From Pseudomonadales bacterium (GTDB taxonomy: Bacteria; Pseudomonadota; Gammaproteobacteria; Pseudomonadales; Halieaceae), in contig JACKNO010000007.1 of assembly GCA_024234815.1 (NCBI GenBank), forward strand, positions 62,001 to 126,000: a DNA stretch of 64,000 nt, in the 5' to 3' direction. This document shows positions 24,978 to 33,349 of the stretch, piece by piece. The notes under the pieces are model-generated. The model saw nothing but the letters and a program-made list of their open reading frames with translations. It was not told where the DNA came from and ran no database searches. Position numbers and translations under genes: made by a program. Numbering within the stretch: the first letter of the stretch is position 1; every line of letters starts with the position of its first letter.

Positions 24978-25631
24978 GTGACTATACAATGCCACATCCT
25001 GGATGCATCTGGGGCTCTCTCTTCTCATACAGAGCTACTAAAAGACCTTCTGAAAAATTGGGTCAGCCATATTGGCGGTCGGTTACCCATTCGAGCTCTA
25101 GACATCTGCGTTGCTCATCATCCCGAGGGTACAAACAAGGAACTGGGAATCGGGGGAGCGGCCCATAGCGGTATACGCCTGGACATTTTTCTGGATGCCA
25201 ATAATCCAAACCTCCAGTCGTCTCTCGAGAACGAGTTCCCCGCGGTTCTTGCACATGAAATGCATCACTGCGCTCGACTGGCAGAAATTCCTGCGGCAGA
25301 CACGCTTGGTGAGTGTTTTGTAATTGAGGGTTTGGCTTGCCAGTTTGAAACGGAAATAACAGGGCTGCCGCTGCCTTCGTTTATACCGGCCGACGTCGGC
25401 GGACAGTTCCGTGATTACTTGGCTGCGAGCTTACCAATATTAAACAGTACAGATTTTGACTTCGAAAGCTGGTTCTTAGGCAAGTCTCCTGAGGAAATGC
25501 CTAAATATACTGGATTTGCCATTGGCTTTGGTTTGGTTGGCGACTATTTGAAGTGCAACCAGCTGACGGCGGCTCAAGCCTATGCCGTCCCCGCCGCTGA
25601 TGTTCTGGCGAACGTTGTTAGATCAAGCTAA
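24978..25631 (+). CDS. putative zinc metalloprotease (DUF2268-like)
   Basis: The 217-aa protein has HEMHH inside VLAHEMHHCAR, the HExxH zincin motif, followed by LGECFVIEGLACQFE, where the Glu residues could give the third ligand. The overall arrangement resembles DUF2268 predicted Zn-dependent proteases. There is no signal peptide, so it is probably cytoplasmic. The start is GTG at 24978, preceded by AAGG. AT-rich accessory context between repeat copies E and F suggests horizontal origin. The target is unknown. Confidence 0.6.
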   Translation: MTIQCHILDASGALSSHTELLKDLLKNWVSHIGGRLPIRALDICVAHHPEGTNKELGIGGAAHSGIRLDIFLDANNPNLQSSLENEFPAVLAHEMHHCARLAEIPAADTLGECFVIEGLACQFETEITGLPLPSFIPADVGGQFRDYLAASLPILNSTDFDFESWFLGKSPEEMPKYTGFAIGFGLVGDYLKCNQLTAAQAYAVPAADVLANVVRSS

Positions 25632-25672
25632 CGGTCCGCTTTTGGCACTATTGCAACCGTTGAAAACAGGGG
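25631..25672 (+). repeat. dispersed GTCCGC repeat, truncated copy F
   Basis: Only the first half is present: CGGTCCGCTTTTGGCACTATT then CAACCGTTGAAAACAGG. It overlaps the stop codon region of the metalloprotease gene and lies about 85 nt before the att site of the integrated element. Confidence 0.5.
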
Positions 25673-25756
25673 AAGCTCTATTCATCAACATTGTGTCTGC
25701 ATGGTTTTGAGTGTGCGGGGGGTCGAATTGTATAAACTCAATAAAACCCTGTTTTA

Positions 25757-25771
25757 ATGGTGCCCGGGACC
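25757..25771. other. attachment site (distal att repeat)
   Basis: The 15-mer ATGGTGCCCGGGACC is identical to the 3' end of tRNA-Leu at 34525-34539. It stands 141 nt before the integrase start. The match ends sharply on both sides, so this is the recombination core as far as can be seen. Confidence 0.85.
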
Positions 25772-25911
25772 TCCTCAAATGCCCCGCAAACTCCCGTAAG
25801 ATTGCATAAGGTTTAGCCCTGTATTTAAAGCATATTTCTCATTTATCTTGTAAAGCCCCGAAAACTGAAATAAGCTGCAATGAGATTTTTTATGTAGGGA
25901 TAGGTGTAGGT

Positions 25912-27144
25912 ATGCCAAGTAAGGTTCCTGAATTTTCAGCCGCGAAGGTAAAGCGCCTTTCTACCAAACCCGGGTTCTGGGCGGTAGGTGGTGTGACCGG
26001 CCTGTACCTCAATGTTAGCGACACTCAGGCCAGTTCCTGGATATACAAAAAAATGGTAGGCAAGCGCCGCCGGGAGATGGGCTTAGGCGGCTACCCTGAT
26101 GTGACCCTCGCCAGAGCGCGAGAAAAGGCCCGAGAGTACGCTGACATGATTTGCCAGGGCATTGACCCTCTAGCAGAGAAACGGGCCCGCAGATCGGCAC
26201 TGATCCAATCTCAGGCCACGGCGGTAACCTTCCGGCAGGTAGCGGGCCGCTTTATTGTCAAAAAGTCCAAGGAGCTGAAAACCGCTAAGCAGGTTCAGAA
26301 GCTAACCGCCCATTTAGAGACCTACGTTTATCCATTTGTCGGAAATATGGTAGTTGGTGAGATTGAGCGGGCAAACATAGTCCGAATGCTACAGCCGATT
26401 TGGGAGACTAAAACCGAAACCGCAAACAGGGTACGGGCAACCGTTGAACGTATATTGGATATGGCCGGGGCTGAAGGTCTGCGCCGTGGTGACAATCCAG
26501 CCCGCTGGAAAGGGAATCTGGAGTTGTCCCTGCCTAACCCCGGCAAGGTTTCAAAAGTAGAGCATTACAAGGCCCTGCCCTACTCCGAACTGCCCGAGTT
26601 TATGCAGCGACTCACACCCAAAAAAACAACGGGCGCCGAAGCACTAAAATTCTTAATCCTAACCGCTGCCAGGTCCGGAGAGGTCCGTGGAGCAACCTGG
26701 GAAGAAATCAACCTTCGTGCCAAGGTATGGACCATACCCGCCGAACGTATGAAAAACGGCAAAGAGCATAAGGTGCCTTTATCTGCCTCAGCCGTTAATC
26801 TCCTGAAATCATTACCCCGTGACCACGACTACATATTTCCCGCTGTTCGCGGCGGGAAGCTCAGCGATATGACCATTGCCAAAGTGCCCAAGTCTATGGG
26901 GCATGACGTGACCGCACACGGCTTCCGGGCAACCTTCCGAACCTGGGCACAGGATCACACAAGCTATCCTGATGAAGTTTGCGAACTAGCTCTGGCACAT
27001 ATCAACAGTGACGCTACTCGGGCCGCCTACGCCCGCTCTGAGCTGATCGATAAGCGCCGCCTACTGATGAGCGACTGGGAGCGCTTTTGTTTTCACGGCA
27101 AGCCCAAGGGTCAGGTGGTACCGATCCGGAGAAAATCCAAATGA
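25912..27144 (+). CDS. P4-type tyrosine integrase
   Basis: The 410-aa protein has an N-terminal DUF4102-like arm-binding part (LYLNVSDTQASSWIYK, then LGGYPDVTLARAREKA), a SAM-like core-binding domain, and a catalytic domain with Arg254 (TAARSGEVRG), His336/Arg339 (HGFR), His363 and nucleophile Tyr373 (AAYARSEL). All active-site residues are present. It integrates the element into the 3' end of a tRNA gene, here tRNA-Leu. Its stop overlaps the next gene by 4 nt (ATGA). Confidence 0.95.
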   Translation: MPSKVPEFSAAKVKRLSTKPGFWAVGGVTGLYLNVSDTQASSWIYKKMVGKRRREMGLGGYPDVTLARAREKAREYADMICQGIDPLAEKRARRSALIQSQATAVTFRQVAGRFIVKKSKELKTAKQVQKLTAHLETYVYPFVGNMVVGEIERANIVRMLQPIWETKTETANRVRATVERILDMAGAEGLRRGDNPARWKGNLELSLPNPGKVSKVEHYKALPYSELPEFMQRLTPKKTTGAEALKFLILTAARSGEVRGATWEEINLRAKVWTIPAERMKNGKEHKVPLSASAVNLLKSLPRDHDYIFPAVRGGKLSDMTIAKVPKSMGHDVTAHGFRATFRTWAQDHTSYPDEVCELALAHINSDATRAAYARSELIDKRRLLMSDWERFCFHGKPKGQVVPIRRKSK

Positions 27145-27740
27145 CTAGAAAAATCAAGAAGCAGATTACTGACGGCTGGGCAGATGAATCGCTCTCACCG
27201 AGAGCACTGAAATTGATAAATGAATTAAGCGACTATGACGATCCTACACTGCATGTGCGGATCGGCAAATTAGTCGGAGATTTCCGCTTGAAACAAGAGA
27301 ATCGCGATACGGCTTCACCGCCCGAAGTTTCGAAGGAACATGTCGCTAAAACCGGTAGGGCCGTAACTTACCTGCTGGCACAATTGGAACTCATGCCGGA
27401 GGACTTCAAATCCCTCGCGTCTGTAAAGTTTCTTGAGCACAGGCGTGAGGACTACGAGCAAACCTGCTACCGCATGGAGAGTGACCTCAAACTGTATATG
27501 GAGATTTGCTCTGATGCGGTGGAAACAATGGATAACTGGAAGAATCGTGGCGAACGGAAGAAGTCCTTTGAGCGCAACCTCCTGGCAGGTGTGGCTGCCC
27601 TGTTGAAGCCGTACAGCGATACATCCGCGGAAGCGGCAAAGAATGCCTCAGAAGTGCTAAGAGCCGCAGGAATCAAAAGGATGCCTGTCGACAAAAAAGT
27701 GGCCGCGAGGCACGCGAGAACAGCACGCCAAAAATCATAA
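27141..27740 (+). CDS. hypothetical protein of the integrated element
   Basis: This 199-aa charged protein begins TRKIKKQITDGWADESLSPR, has a long helical middle (CYRMESDLKLYMEICSDAVETM) and a basic C-terminus (KKVAARHARTARQKS). I do not recognise it. ATG at 27141 overlaps the integrase stop, so both are probably translated together. It could be an integrase accessory factor, which is a guess from position only. Confidence 0.65.
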   Translation: MTRKIKKQITDGWADESLSPRALKLINELSDYDDPTLHVRIGKLVGDFRLKQENRDTASPPEVSKEHVAKTGRAVTYLLAQLELMPEDFKSLASVKFLEHRREDYEQTCYRMESDLKLYMEICSDAVETMDNWKNRGERKKSFERNLLAGVAALLKPYSDTSAEAAKNASEVLRAAGIKRMPVDKKVAARHARTARQKS

Positions 27741-27887
27741 AAGCCCGCTAGAATTTGACCCTGAGTTACACCTCCGAGGTGTGAATCTTAACCCCCCGTA
27801 AACCGCTACCAGCTCTGTAGCACCCCTCTTCAATGCGGTAGATTTACTGCACCGAACGCAATCTTCACGTATTTGAAGGGATAAAAC
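27741..27887. promoter_or_regulatory. regulatory gap upstream of the AlpA-like gene
   Basis: It holds the palindrome ACACCT-CCG-AGGTGT (about 27768-27782), which could be an operator or a small hairpin, and an AAGGGA ribosome-binding site before the ATG at 27888. No ORF is present. The position before an AlpA-like regulator makes it the likely control region of the replication genes. Confidence 0.35.
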
Positions 27888-28076
27888 ATGAGCTTAGAGC
27901 ATTCGCAAATCCGCCGCTGGGTTACCGATAAATTCCTTTCCGATTACTACCAGGTTTCCCGCGTCACAATTTGGGCATGGGCAAAATCCGGCAGACTCCC
28001 GCCACCTGAGAAATTGGGGCCGAACACCACACGCTGGGACTTCAAGAAAATCATCGAGGCTGAAGAAGCCGCATAA
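27888..28076 (+). CDS. AlpA-like MerR-type HTH regulator
   Basis: This 62-aa winged-helix protein reads RWVTDKFLSDYYQVSRVTIW, then AWAKSGRLPPPEKLGPNTTRWDF, the typical AlpA/Xis pattern of helix-turn-helix plus wing with a conserved RW. Such proteins activate integrase or excision genes in P4-like satellites and prophages. It lies upstream of the RepA-like ATPase and after the integrase pair. Confidence 0.85.
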   Translation: MSLEHSQIRRWVTDKFLSDYYQVSRVTIWAWAKSGRLPPPEKLGPNTTRWDFKKIIEAEEAA

Positions 28077-28132
28077 ATCACGCTTCAAGCGGCAAAAAAA
28101 GCCGCGAAGGGTGAGCAACGCGGCGAGTTGAG

Positions 28133-29272
28133 ATGACGTTATCCACGAGAATGGACGTGCCAATGATACACGAGGCCAATGAAGAAGACCAAGAGCTCCA
28201 CAGTCTGGTTACCCAAGCTGAAGAGGTCATTGCGGATCATACCCGCGAGGTGAGGGCGCTGGAAAAGGCAAATTATAAAGCGTTTAAATGGCCCGATCCC
28301 GAAGACTGGATGGGGCGCTACGAATTGAGCGATGAGGAGATAGCCGAAATGCAGGACGCGAAATTTATCATTTCTGTGCTGGTTATCTCAGGCCAGTTGA
28401 CCGTCATAGCTGCAAAGCCCGGCAGCGGCAAAACCTCGGTGATGATGCGCGAAGTCGGCAGCGCAGTTAAAGCCGGTTACCGGGTTGTCTACGTCAACAT
28501 GGATTGTGGTGCGGCCGATGTGAAGTACTGGCACCGGTTGGCTAAGGAGGGCGGTTTTCGCATGATTACACCGCACTTTTCCGGCGCTGGTGGTGTGGAT
28601 GACTGGCTGGTTGGGCTGGCACTTATGGCTAATAGGGACGGAGATTTATCCGAGCTGCTGATTGTTATCGACACGCTGAAGAAAATCGGCGACCTCATGA
28701 ATAAGACCCGCATGAAGTACACGATGAATCTGTTGCGGGCACTGACTGCGAAAGGCGCAACTGTTGTTTGTTTGGCGCATTGCAACAAACACCGCGACGC
28801 CGCCGGCAAGTTGGTGTTTGAAGGCGTGGGCGATGTTGAGAGCGATTGCGACAACCTGGTGTATCTGGAGAGTGAAAAAGACAAGGACGGAATCAGGACT
28901 GTATCAACGGAACCCAGCGACAAGGTGCGCGGGATTTTTACGCCTAGAAGTTGGAGGATTCACCCCGACCGCACCGTTGAGGCCCTGGAAAGTTTCGTAG
29001 ACGTTAAGGCGACCGCCGCGGCTACCAATCAGCGCGAGAAAGACGAAACTGCCATTGATGTCATTACCGAGGGCATTAAGGAGGGGCACCACAAGCGGGT
29101 CGCACTGCTGGCCTACTGCCTGGATAGCAAGATCAGCAAGCGCGAGTTTGACGCGGTGATCAAACGGTATTGCCAGGGACATACGGACGCCAAGACCACG
29201 CCCCTGTGGCGCAACGAGAAGCAATTCAGAGATAACGCCAACTACTACACCCTGCTGGAATCCCGAGCATGA
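28133..29272 (+). CDS. RepA-like AAA/RecA-fold ATPase (replicative helicase type)
   Basis: The 379-aa protein has Walker A AAKPGSGKTS (93-102), Walker B LLIVIDTLKK (Asp180) and the downstream LAHCNK and SDCDNLVYLE segments of the RepA/RecA-like ATPases found in plasmids and satellites. It probably unwinds or loads at the element's origin. A C-terminal helical domain (from about 290) may bind DNA or a partner. ATG at 28133 is used; internal ATGs at 28151 and 28163 are possible. Repeat-rich DNA just downstream could be its origin. Confidence 0.75.
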   Translation: MTLSTRMDVPMIHEANEEDQELHSLVTQAEEVIADHTREVRALEKANYKAFKWPDPEDWMGRYELSDEEIAEMQDAKFIISVLVISGQLTVIAAKPGSGKTSVMMREVGSAVKAGYRVVYVNMDCGAADVKYWHRLAKEGGFRMITPHFSGAGGVDDWLVGLALMANRDGDLSELLIVIDTLKKIGDLMNKTRMKYTMNLLRALTAKGATVVCLAHCNKHRDAAGKLVFEGVGDVESDCDNLVYLESEKDKDGIRTVSTEPSDKVRGIFTPRSWRIHPDRTVEALESFVDVKATAAATNQREKDETAIDVITEGIKEGHHKRVALLAYCLDSKISKREFDAVIKRYCQGHTDAKTTPLWRNEKQFRDNANYYTLLESRA

Positions 29273-29283
29273 CCCGCCCCCTG

Positions 29284-29447
29284 ATACGACGATACGACCG
29301 ACCGACCGTGACGACCGAGATAACCGGAGGCCAAAGGGGGCGCTTTGGTGCGCCCCCGCATGGCCGAAACCCGCGCAAATACTGGGTTGTATCGGTAGGT
29401 ACGGTTAGTACGGTTATATCAGTTATATCACTTTTTAGGGAGCGGGT
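29284..29447. other. repeat-rich intergenic region, possible origin
   Basis: It contains short iterations of CGAC(C) (GATACGACGATACGACCGAC), then a strong hairpin GGGGGCG-N8-CGCCCCC at 29336-29357, then direct words TACGGTTAG / TACGGTTATATCAG / TTATATCA. It has no gene. Iterations, hairpin and AT-rich words beside a RepA-like gene suggest a replication origin; the hairpin may also end transcription. This is inference. Confidence 0.35.
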
Positions 29448-29621
29448 ATGACTGAGTACAGAGACACGATAAAGACCCTGTTACCGCGAAGATACGCGGA
29501 GCTTTTTGGACGTGATGACGATGAGACTGATTACAAACCACGGCAGGCGGGTAGACCACCCGACCGACCTTGCCCGGCTGATCCTGTTGGCGAGGAAAAC
29601 GACTTACAAGGCAATGAGTGA
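29448..29621 (+). CDS. small phage-like ORF overlapping the next ORF
   Basis: The 57-aa product begins MTEYRDTIKTLLPRRYAELF. A GGGAGCGGGT ribosome-binding stretch precedes the ATG at 29448. Its 3' half overlaps 29521-29703 in another frame, and the sequence there turns Pro/Arg-rich (RQAGRPPDRPCPADP), as if that part were read mainly in the other frame. Function is unknown. Confidence 0.45.
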   Translation: MTEYRDTIKTLLPRRYAELFGRDDDETDYKPRQAGRPPDRPCPADPVGEENDLQGNE

Positions 29622-29703
29622 CGCGGACCGGTATCAGTTGAAACTGTTACTTGATCTGCAACACCAGGAGCGCGAGCGAATCCGCTTTGCGCCCATTCAC
29701 TAG
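29521..29703 (+). CDS. small phage-like ORF
   Basis: From the ATG at 29521 the frame gives 60 aa, with DHPTDLARLILLARKTTYKAMS and DRYQLKLLLDLQHQERERI. The helical, protein-like composition supports expression. In-frame ATG at 29515 and TTG at 29506 are alternatives. It overlaps the previous ORF by about 100 nt. Function is unknown. Confidence 0.5.
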   Translation: MRLITNHGRRVDHPTDLARLILLARKTTYKAMSDADRYQLKLLLDLQHQERERIRFAPIH

Positions 29704-29714
29704 GAGACCTGACC

Positions 29715-29936
29715 ATGACACATGACAATATAGTGGCATACGAGGTGCTCGCCGATCGAATCAAGAAACTTGGCGAATACCGCGACTACCTGACAAGACT
29801 TGCCGCATTATCGGAAAAGCTACCCGATGAGCAGCGCGGTGTGCTATTGCAAAAAGTGGCGCGGATTGCGGACATTCTGGCCAGCGAGATTGCGCAGCTC
29901 CGCGCCTGGAATCTGGAAAATGCTACGAAGCATTAA
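29715..29936 (+). CDS. small coiled-coil-like protein
   Basis: This 73-aa protein is almost entirely helical, with YRDYLTRLAALSEKLPDEQR and ARIADILASEIAQLRAW. A good AGGAGA ribosome-binding site lies 8 nt before the ATG. It is one of four small genes between the RepA-like and capsid genes. No family is recognised. Confidence 0.6.
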   Translation: MTHDNIVAYEVLADRIKKLGEYRDYLTRLAALSEKLPDEQRGVLLQKVARIADILASEIAQLRAWNLENATKH

Positions 29937-29951
29937 AAGGAATATTTCGTG

Positions 29952-30149
29952 ATGAAAGGTGACCGTGATAAAATCAGCTCTGTTAAAGAGTTTGACAAGT
30001 GGCTTCGTGAGCGGGGCTTCACTCGACGCGAGTCCAGGGCACTAAGTTTTACATTTGGTCGGTTATTTGTGACGAAGGGCCAGCCAAGGAACAACCAAAC
30101 CGAATTGCTCTCGGCAGACGTAAAAACGGGAACAGAGATGGCTCGTTAA
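29952..30149 (+). CDS. small phage protein
   Basis: The 65-aa protein has SSVKEFDKWLRERGFTRRES followed by RALSFTFGRLF. I recall this VxEFexwLRexGfSrxxAkaL pattern from small genes or protease C-termini next to HK97 capsid genes. It may therefore be a relic of a head-assembly gene or a scaffold-like peptide, which is inference. ATG at 29952; an AAGGA lies about 10 nt upstream. Confidence 0.55.
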   Translation: MKGDRDKISSVKEFDKWLRERGFTRRESRALSFTFGRLFVTKGQPRNNQTELLSADVKTGTEMAR

Positions 30150-30447
30150 TTTTGGATGGGGCTGCCGAGAGTATACCTTTTCACCCGATCCAGAATGACA
30201 TCTCACCCGGCCACTGGGTTAAGTGGTGCAGCACCCCTACCTAGCCGTTTGCGTTCGCGTAGTGCAGGTAGTTGGTGCCCCGATTGCCAGGCCGGAGGCC
30301 GAACCAATCATGCAAGTACGTTGGCGCTTGTGGCCAGCGAATGGGGACCAGCTACCGGGCAGCCGCCCACCAGCACAGATACAGCCCGCGGGCCGACGCC
30401 CTGAATAGTATCGCCTTAATTCAATTTACTTTTTGAAGGTGATATTT
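30150..30447. other. gap before the capsid gene, no supported gene
   Basis: Almost 300 nt lie where portal or prohead-protease genes would be expected in an HK97 module. The frames present are short and Pro/Arg/Gly-rich without ribosome-binding sites. The region is GC-rich with several small inverted words. It may carry a promoter or small RNA, or be decayed coding sequence. Nothing specific is recognised. Confidence 0.4.
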
Positions 30448-31728
30448 ATGAAAGACTCAAAAGACCTGCGCTATGAGCGCGGACAACTGGCAGACGAGAT
30501 GAAAGCCATTCTCGACACTGCCGAAACACAGGGCCGTGATTTGAATGCGGCTGAACAGAAACAGTTTGATACTTTGAACGCGAAGCAATCCGCTCTCCAG
30601 AAGCAGATTGAGCGTATCGAGATTTCCAACGGACTCCAGGTAGAGGTAAACACCCCGCCTGACAACACAGTCCGCCGCACTAACCCTGATCCTAACCCCG
30701 AGGCGCTACACAACTCAGGACAAGCCTGGATCGATACCAAGACCGGGGAACCCATCCGAGTGTATGGCAAAGGCGAGAAGCTGCCTGTCACACACAGCAA
30801 GGGCCCCGGCCTGGGCGCCATGGTCCGGGGTATGTTTCTCGGACCTCGCGGCGACCTGGCTGTTCAGAACGCGCTATCTGTGGGAAGCAACCCCGCCGGT
30901 GGCTACACCGTGCCCGAGCACCTGGTGGCTGGAGTCATCGAGGCGATGCGGAATAAATCCCGGGTAATGGAGGCGGGCGCCCGGATGGTGCTGCTGGATG
31001 CCGCAACAGTAAACGTGGCCCGCGTCGCTACTGAGCCCACACCGTCCTGGCGTGCGGAAGGCGCAGCAGTAAGCGAGTCAACGCCGACCTTCGAGCAGAT
31101 AACGTTCGAGGCCAAATCTGTTGACCTGCTCATCAAGTCCACGATTGAGCTGCTGGAAGATAGCTTCAACATGAATGAGCTGATCTTGGATTTGCTGGGT
31201 AAAGCCATCGCCCTGGAGCTGGACCGGGCCGCACTTTTCGGTACGGGCGCAAGCAATCAGCCGACAGGGCTATGGAACCAGGCAAATGTGCTGGCCTTAA
31301 ACCTGGGCACCAATGGCGATACGCTGGAGCAGGCCGACTTGCGTTCAGCTATGGCGCTGCTGTCTGCCAATAACGCACCACCTCCTACGGCGGCCATCAT
31401 GGCCCCACGGACGTACTATGAGATTGACGGCTGGACGGACACCACCGACCAGCCTCTGCAACTGTCTCGCGCGTTACAGGCGGTGCCGTTCCTGGAGACC
31501 AACCAGGTGCCCATCAACCAGTCACACGGCACAGCAACGGACGCCAGCACCATTCTCATGGGGGATTACTCCCACATGTTGATTGGGGTTAGAACAAGTC
31601 TGGATTTGCAAATAGCCCCTGAGCTGTTCCGCGAAACCGGGCAAGTCGGCTTCTTCGCCCGCGCTCGCTACGATGTGCAGTTGTTGCAGCCCAAGGCGTT
31701 CTGCAAGATTACGGGAATCATTCCGTAA
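30448..31728 (+). CDS. HK97-family phage major capsid protein
   Basis: In this 426-aa protein the first ~110 residues are a charged helical delta/scaffold-like domain (LADEMKAILDTAETQGRDLN, KQIERIEISNG). The HK97 fold then begins at VGSNPAGGYTVPEHL and continues with FEAKSVDLLIKSTIELLEDS, ALELDRAALFGTGASNQPTGL and a C-terminal FARARYDVQLLQPKAFCKI. It is full length and intact. ATG at 30448 has a GAAGGTG site. No prohead protease gene is present, although the N-terminal domain looks like one that is normally cleaved. Confidence 0.93.
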   Translation: MKDSKDLRYERGQLADEMKAILDTAETQGRDLNAAEQKQFDTLNAKQSALQKQIERIEISNGLQVEVNTPPDNTVRRTNPDPNPEALHNSGQAWIDTKTGEPIRVYGKGEKLPVTHSKGPGLGAMVRGMFLGPRGDLAVQNALSVGSNPAGGYTVPEHLVAGVIEAMRNKSRVMEAGARMVLLDAATVNVARVATEPTPSWRAEGAAVSESTPTFEQITFEAKSVDLLIKSTIELLEDSFNMNELILDLLGKAIALELDRAALFGTGASNQPTGLWNQANVLALNLGTNGDTLEQADLRSAMALLSANNAPPPTAAIMAPRTYYEIDGWTDTTDQPLQLSRALQAVPFLETNQVPINQSHGTATDASTILMGDYSHMLIGVRTSLDLQIAPELFRETGQVGFFARARYDVQLLQPKAFCKITGIIP

Positions 31729-31735
31729 TGACCGT

Positions 31736-31761
31736 TCCCCCCGGCGGTTCGCTGCCGGGGG
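31736..31761. other. strong GC hairpin after the capsid gene
   Basis: The stem is CCCCCGGC...GCCGGGGG with a short GGTTCGCT loop region, starting 8 nt after the capsid stop codon. No T-run follows, so it is more likely to stabilise the capsid mRNA 3' end or attenuate than to terminate fully. Confidence 0.5.
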
Positions 31762-31874
31762 TGATCTATGGCTAGGGGGTAACCCCATTCAATCTCTGTG
31801 CTTCTAGAGCACGAGGACCGACGGCCAATCGAATTTTTGCGCGGCCAAGTTAGAAAAACGGATTTGGAGGATGT

Positions 31875-32285
31875 ATGCCAGGACCATCGAAAAAGCCCAG
31901 CAATGTTAAATCCCTGCGCGGTACGATCCGCAAGGACCGTTTGCCGGAGGGTGGCGTGGATTTGCCTGTACTGGAAGCATTGCCGGACCCGCCCGACTGG
32001 CTGCCGAATGCCTTTGCTGTGAAGGAGTGGGACCGCCTCGCGCCGATCCTGAAGGCTAACGGCTTATTGACCGCAACAGGAGTTACTCCACTTGCCCACC
32101 TGTGCGCCCTGCACGGTCGCTTGGTGCAACTCTGGAGCGCCGGAATGGCCCCCACTGGGCACTTGTATAGCCAGTATCTAAAGTTGTGTGACGGCTTTGG
32201 TATGACGCCCGCGAGCCTGCAAAAAGTCGGGTTTGGTGGAGAGAAACGAAAGGGCAACAGTTTTGCGAACAATGGGAAGCGGTAG
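31875..32285 (+). CDS. P27-family small terminase subunit
   Basis: The 136-aa protein begins MPGPSKKPSNVKSLRGTIRK, the typical Terminase_4/P27 N-terminus, with LPDPPDWLPNAFAVKEWDRL and LHGRLVQLW in the helical core. Small terminases recognise the packaging site and recruit a large terminase. No large terminase is present, so DNA packaging would need a helper's motor. A GGAGG lies 5 nt before the ATG. Confidence 0.85.
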   Translation: MPGPSKKPSNVKSLRGTIRKDRLPEGGVDLPVLEALPDPPDWLPNAFAVKEWDRLAPILKANGLLTATGVTPLAHLCALHGRLVQLWSAGMAPTGHLYSQYLKLCDGFGMTPASLQKVGFGGEKRKGNSFANNGKR

Positions 32286-32330
32286 TTAGGTGCTTTGCCG
32301 GGTATGATCTACTAGTCCGGCAGCTTATTC

Positions 32331-33236
32331 CTAAGAAAAGAAGGAATGATCTTTTGGCCTTTCTGTCCATTCTTTTGCCATCTGCGGGACACCTGCTGAG
32401 AAAGCGTCCGGAGTATAATATTGAACAATATATTCTCTTGTATACACGAGGCCATCTTGTCCGAGATTCTTTAGAAGGCCATATTTGCCGATGGCTGGCA
32501 TCATTTGATGAATTGGAGAGTGAGCATTCGGAGCCAAGAAAAACATTAAAAGCATTTCCCCTCTGGTGAATTGGGCAGCAAGGATGTCAAAATAAATTTG
32601 CCTATTTGGATTTGCTCCAGGGGCAGTGGCAATGAGGTCGGAAAGCATATTGAGGGTTCGGAGATACCGGCCAAGCTCTGGGTTTATACTCGTTTTCACA
32701 AAATGATCGGTGATCGCGTTATATCGATCTTCCGAACCTGGCTCGTATCCATACTCCGAGTCGTCATCGATCTTGGGCTCTTTCGTCATAATAATGATTT
32801 CTTTGAAATATTTATCAAATCCGCCTGTTGTATTTTCCTTGCTGTTTACTGCCCCTGCGTTCGCGTGGAGATCTCTTAGAAAATCCAGCAATCGAAAAAA
32901 TGTATTCTGGAAATTTTGCGCCTCTAAGGATGAGTTTTGTTTCTCTAGAGCTTCTTTTGAACCCTTGAGCTCATCCCTTGTGAGGTGCAACTCATCCATT
33001 TGGATAGCCAAAGACATCAAAATTGCAACCAGAGCAAGAAAGCTAAATATTGGATTTGTAGTGCCACCAATGAAATCGCCGAAAGCGCCCCATATTGATT
33101 GGCCGTCAGAAACATTACCATTAAAGTGAAAAAAGTAGACTGCTAATGCAATCAAATAAATGACCGCCGCCGTAACGCCTATGGCTACTAGTATGCGCTT
33201 GAGCCCTTTAGCTTTTTCAGTACTCACTTTGGACAT
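32331..33236 (-). CDS. putative phage abortive infection protein (AbiC-like)
   Basis: The 301-aa protein has two N-terminal membrane helices (VAIGVTAAVIYLIALAVYFF and the FSFLALVAILMSL region), a linker ELKGSKEALEKQNSSLEAQN, and then FQNTFFRLLDFLRDLHANAG. The WGAFGDFIGG...FxxTFFRLL arrangement is that of the putAbiC family (PF16872). Such proteins are thought to stop phage growth by killing or arresting the infected cell; the mechanism is unknown. It is encoded opposite to the phage genes at the element's right end, where satellites commonly carry defence cargo. AT-rich composition supports recent acquisition. Confidence 0.75.
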   Translation of the reverse strand: MSKVSTEKAKGLKRILVAIGVTAAVIYLIALAVYFFHFNGNVSDGQSIWGAFGDFIGGTTNPIFSFLALVAILMSLAIQMDELHLTRDELKGSKEALEKQNSSLEAQNFQNTFFRLLDFLRDLHANAGAVNSKENTTGGFDKYFKEIIIMTKEPKIDDDSEYGYEPGSEDRYNAITDHFVKTSINPELGRYLRTLNMLSDLIATAPGANPNRQIYFDILAAQFTRGEMLLMFFLAPNAHSPIHQMMPAIGKYGLLKNLGQDGLVYTREYIVQYYTPDAFSAGVPQMAKEWTERPKDHSFFS

Positions 33237-33349
33237 CGCCGAATCTCACGTACCTATACATGCCGGAATCATAACGAATTCCGTGTTGAGTGGCTCAGTT
33301 TCGCACTCGCCCGGGGTGGTTCGTCCTGGTCTCCACAAATATAAGCGAG

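Noticed and set aside
30156..30408. two overlapping ORFs before the capsid gene
   Set aside because: Pro/Arg/Gly-rich, without ribosome-binding sites or family features.
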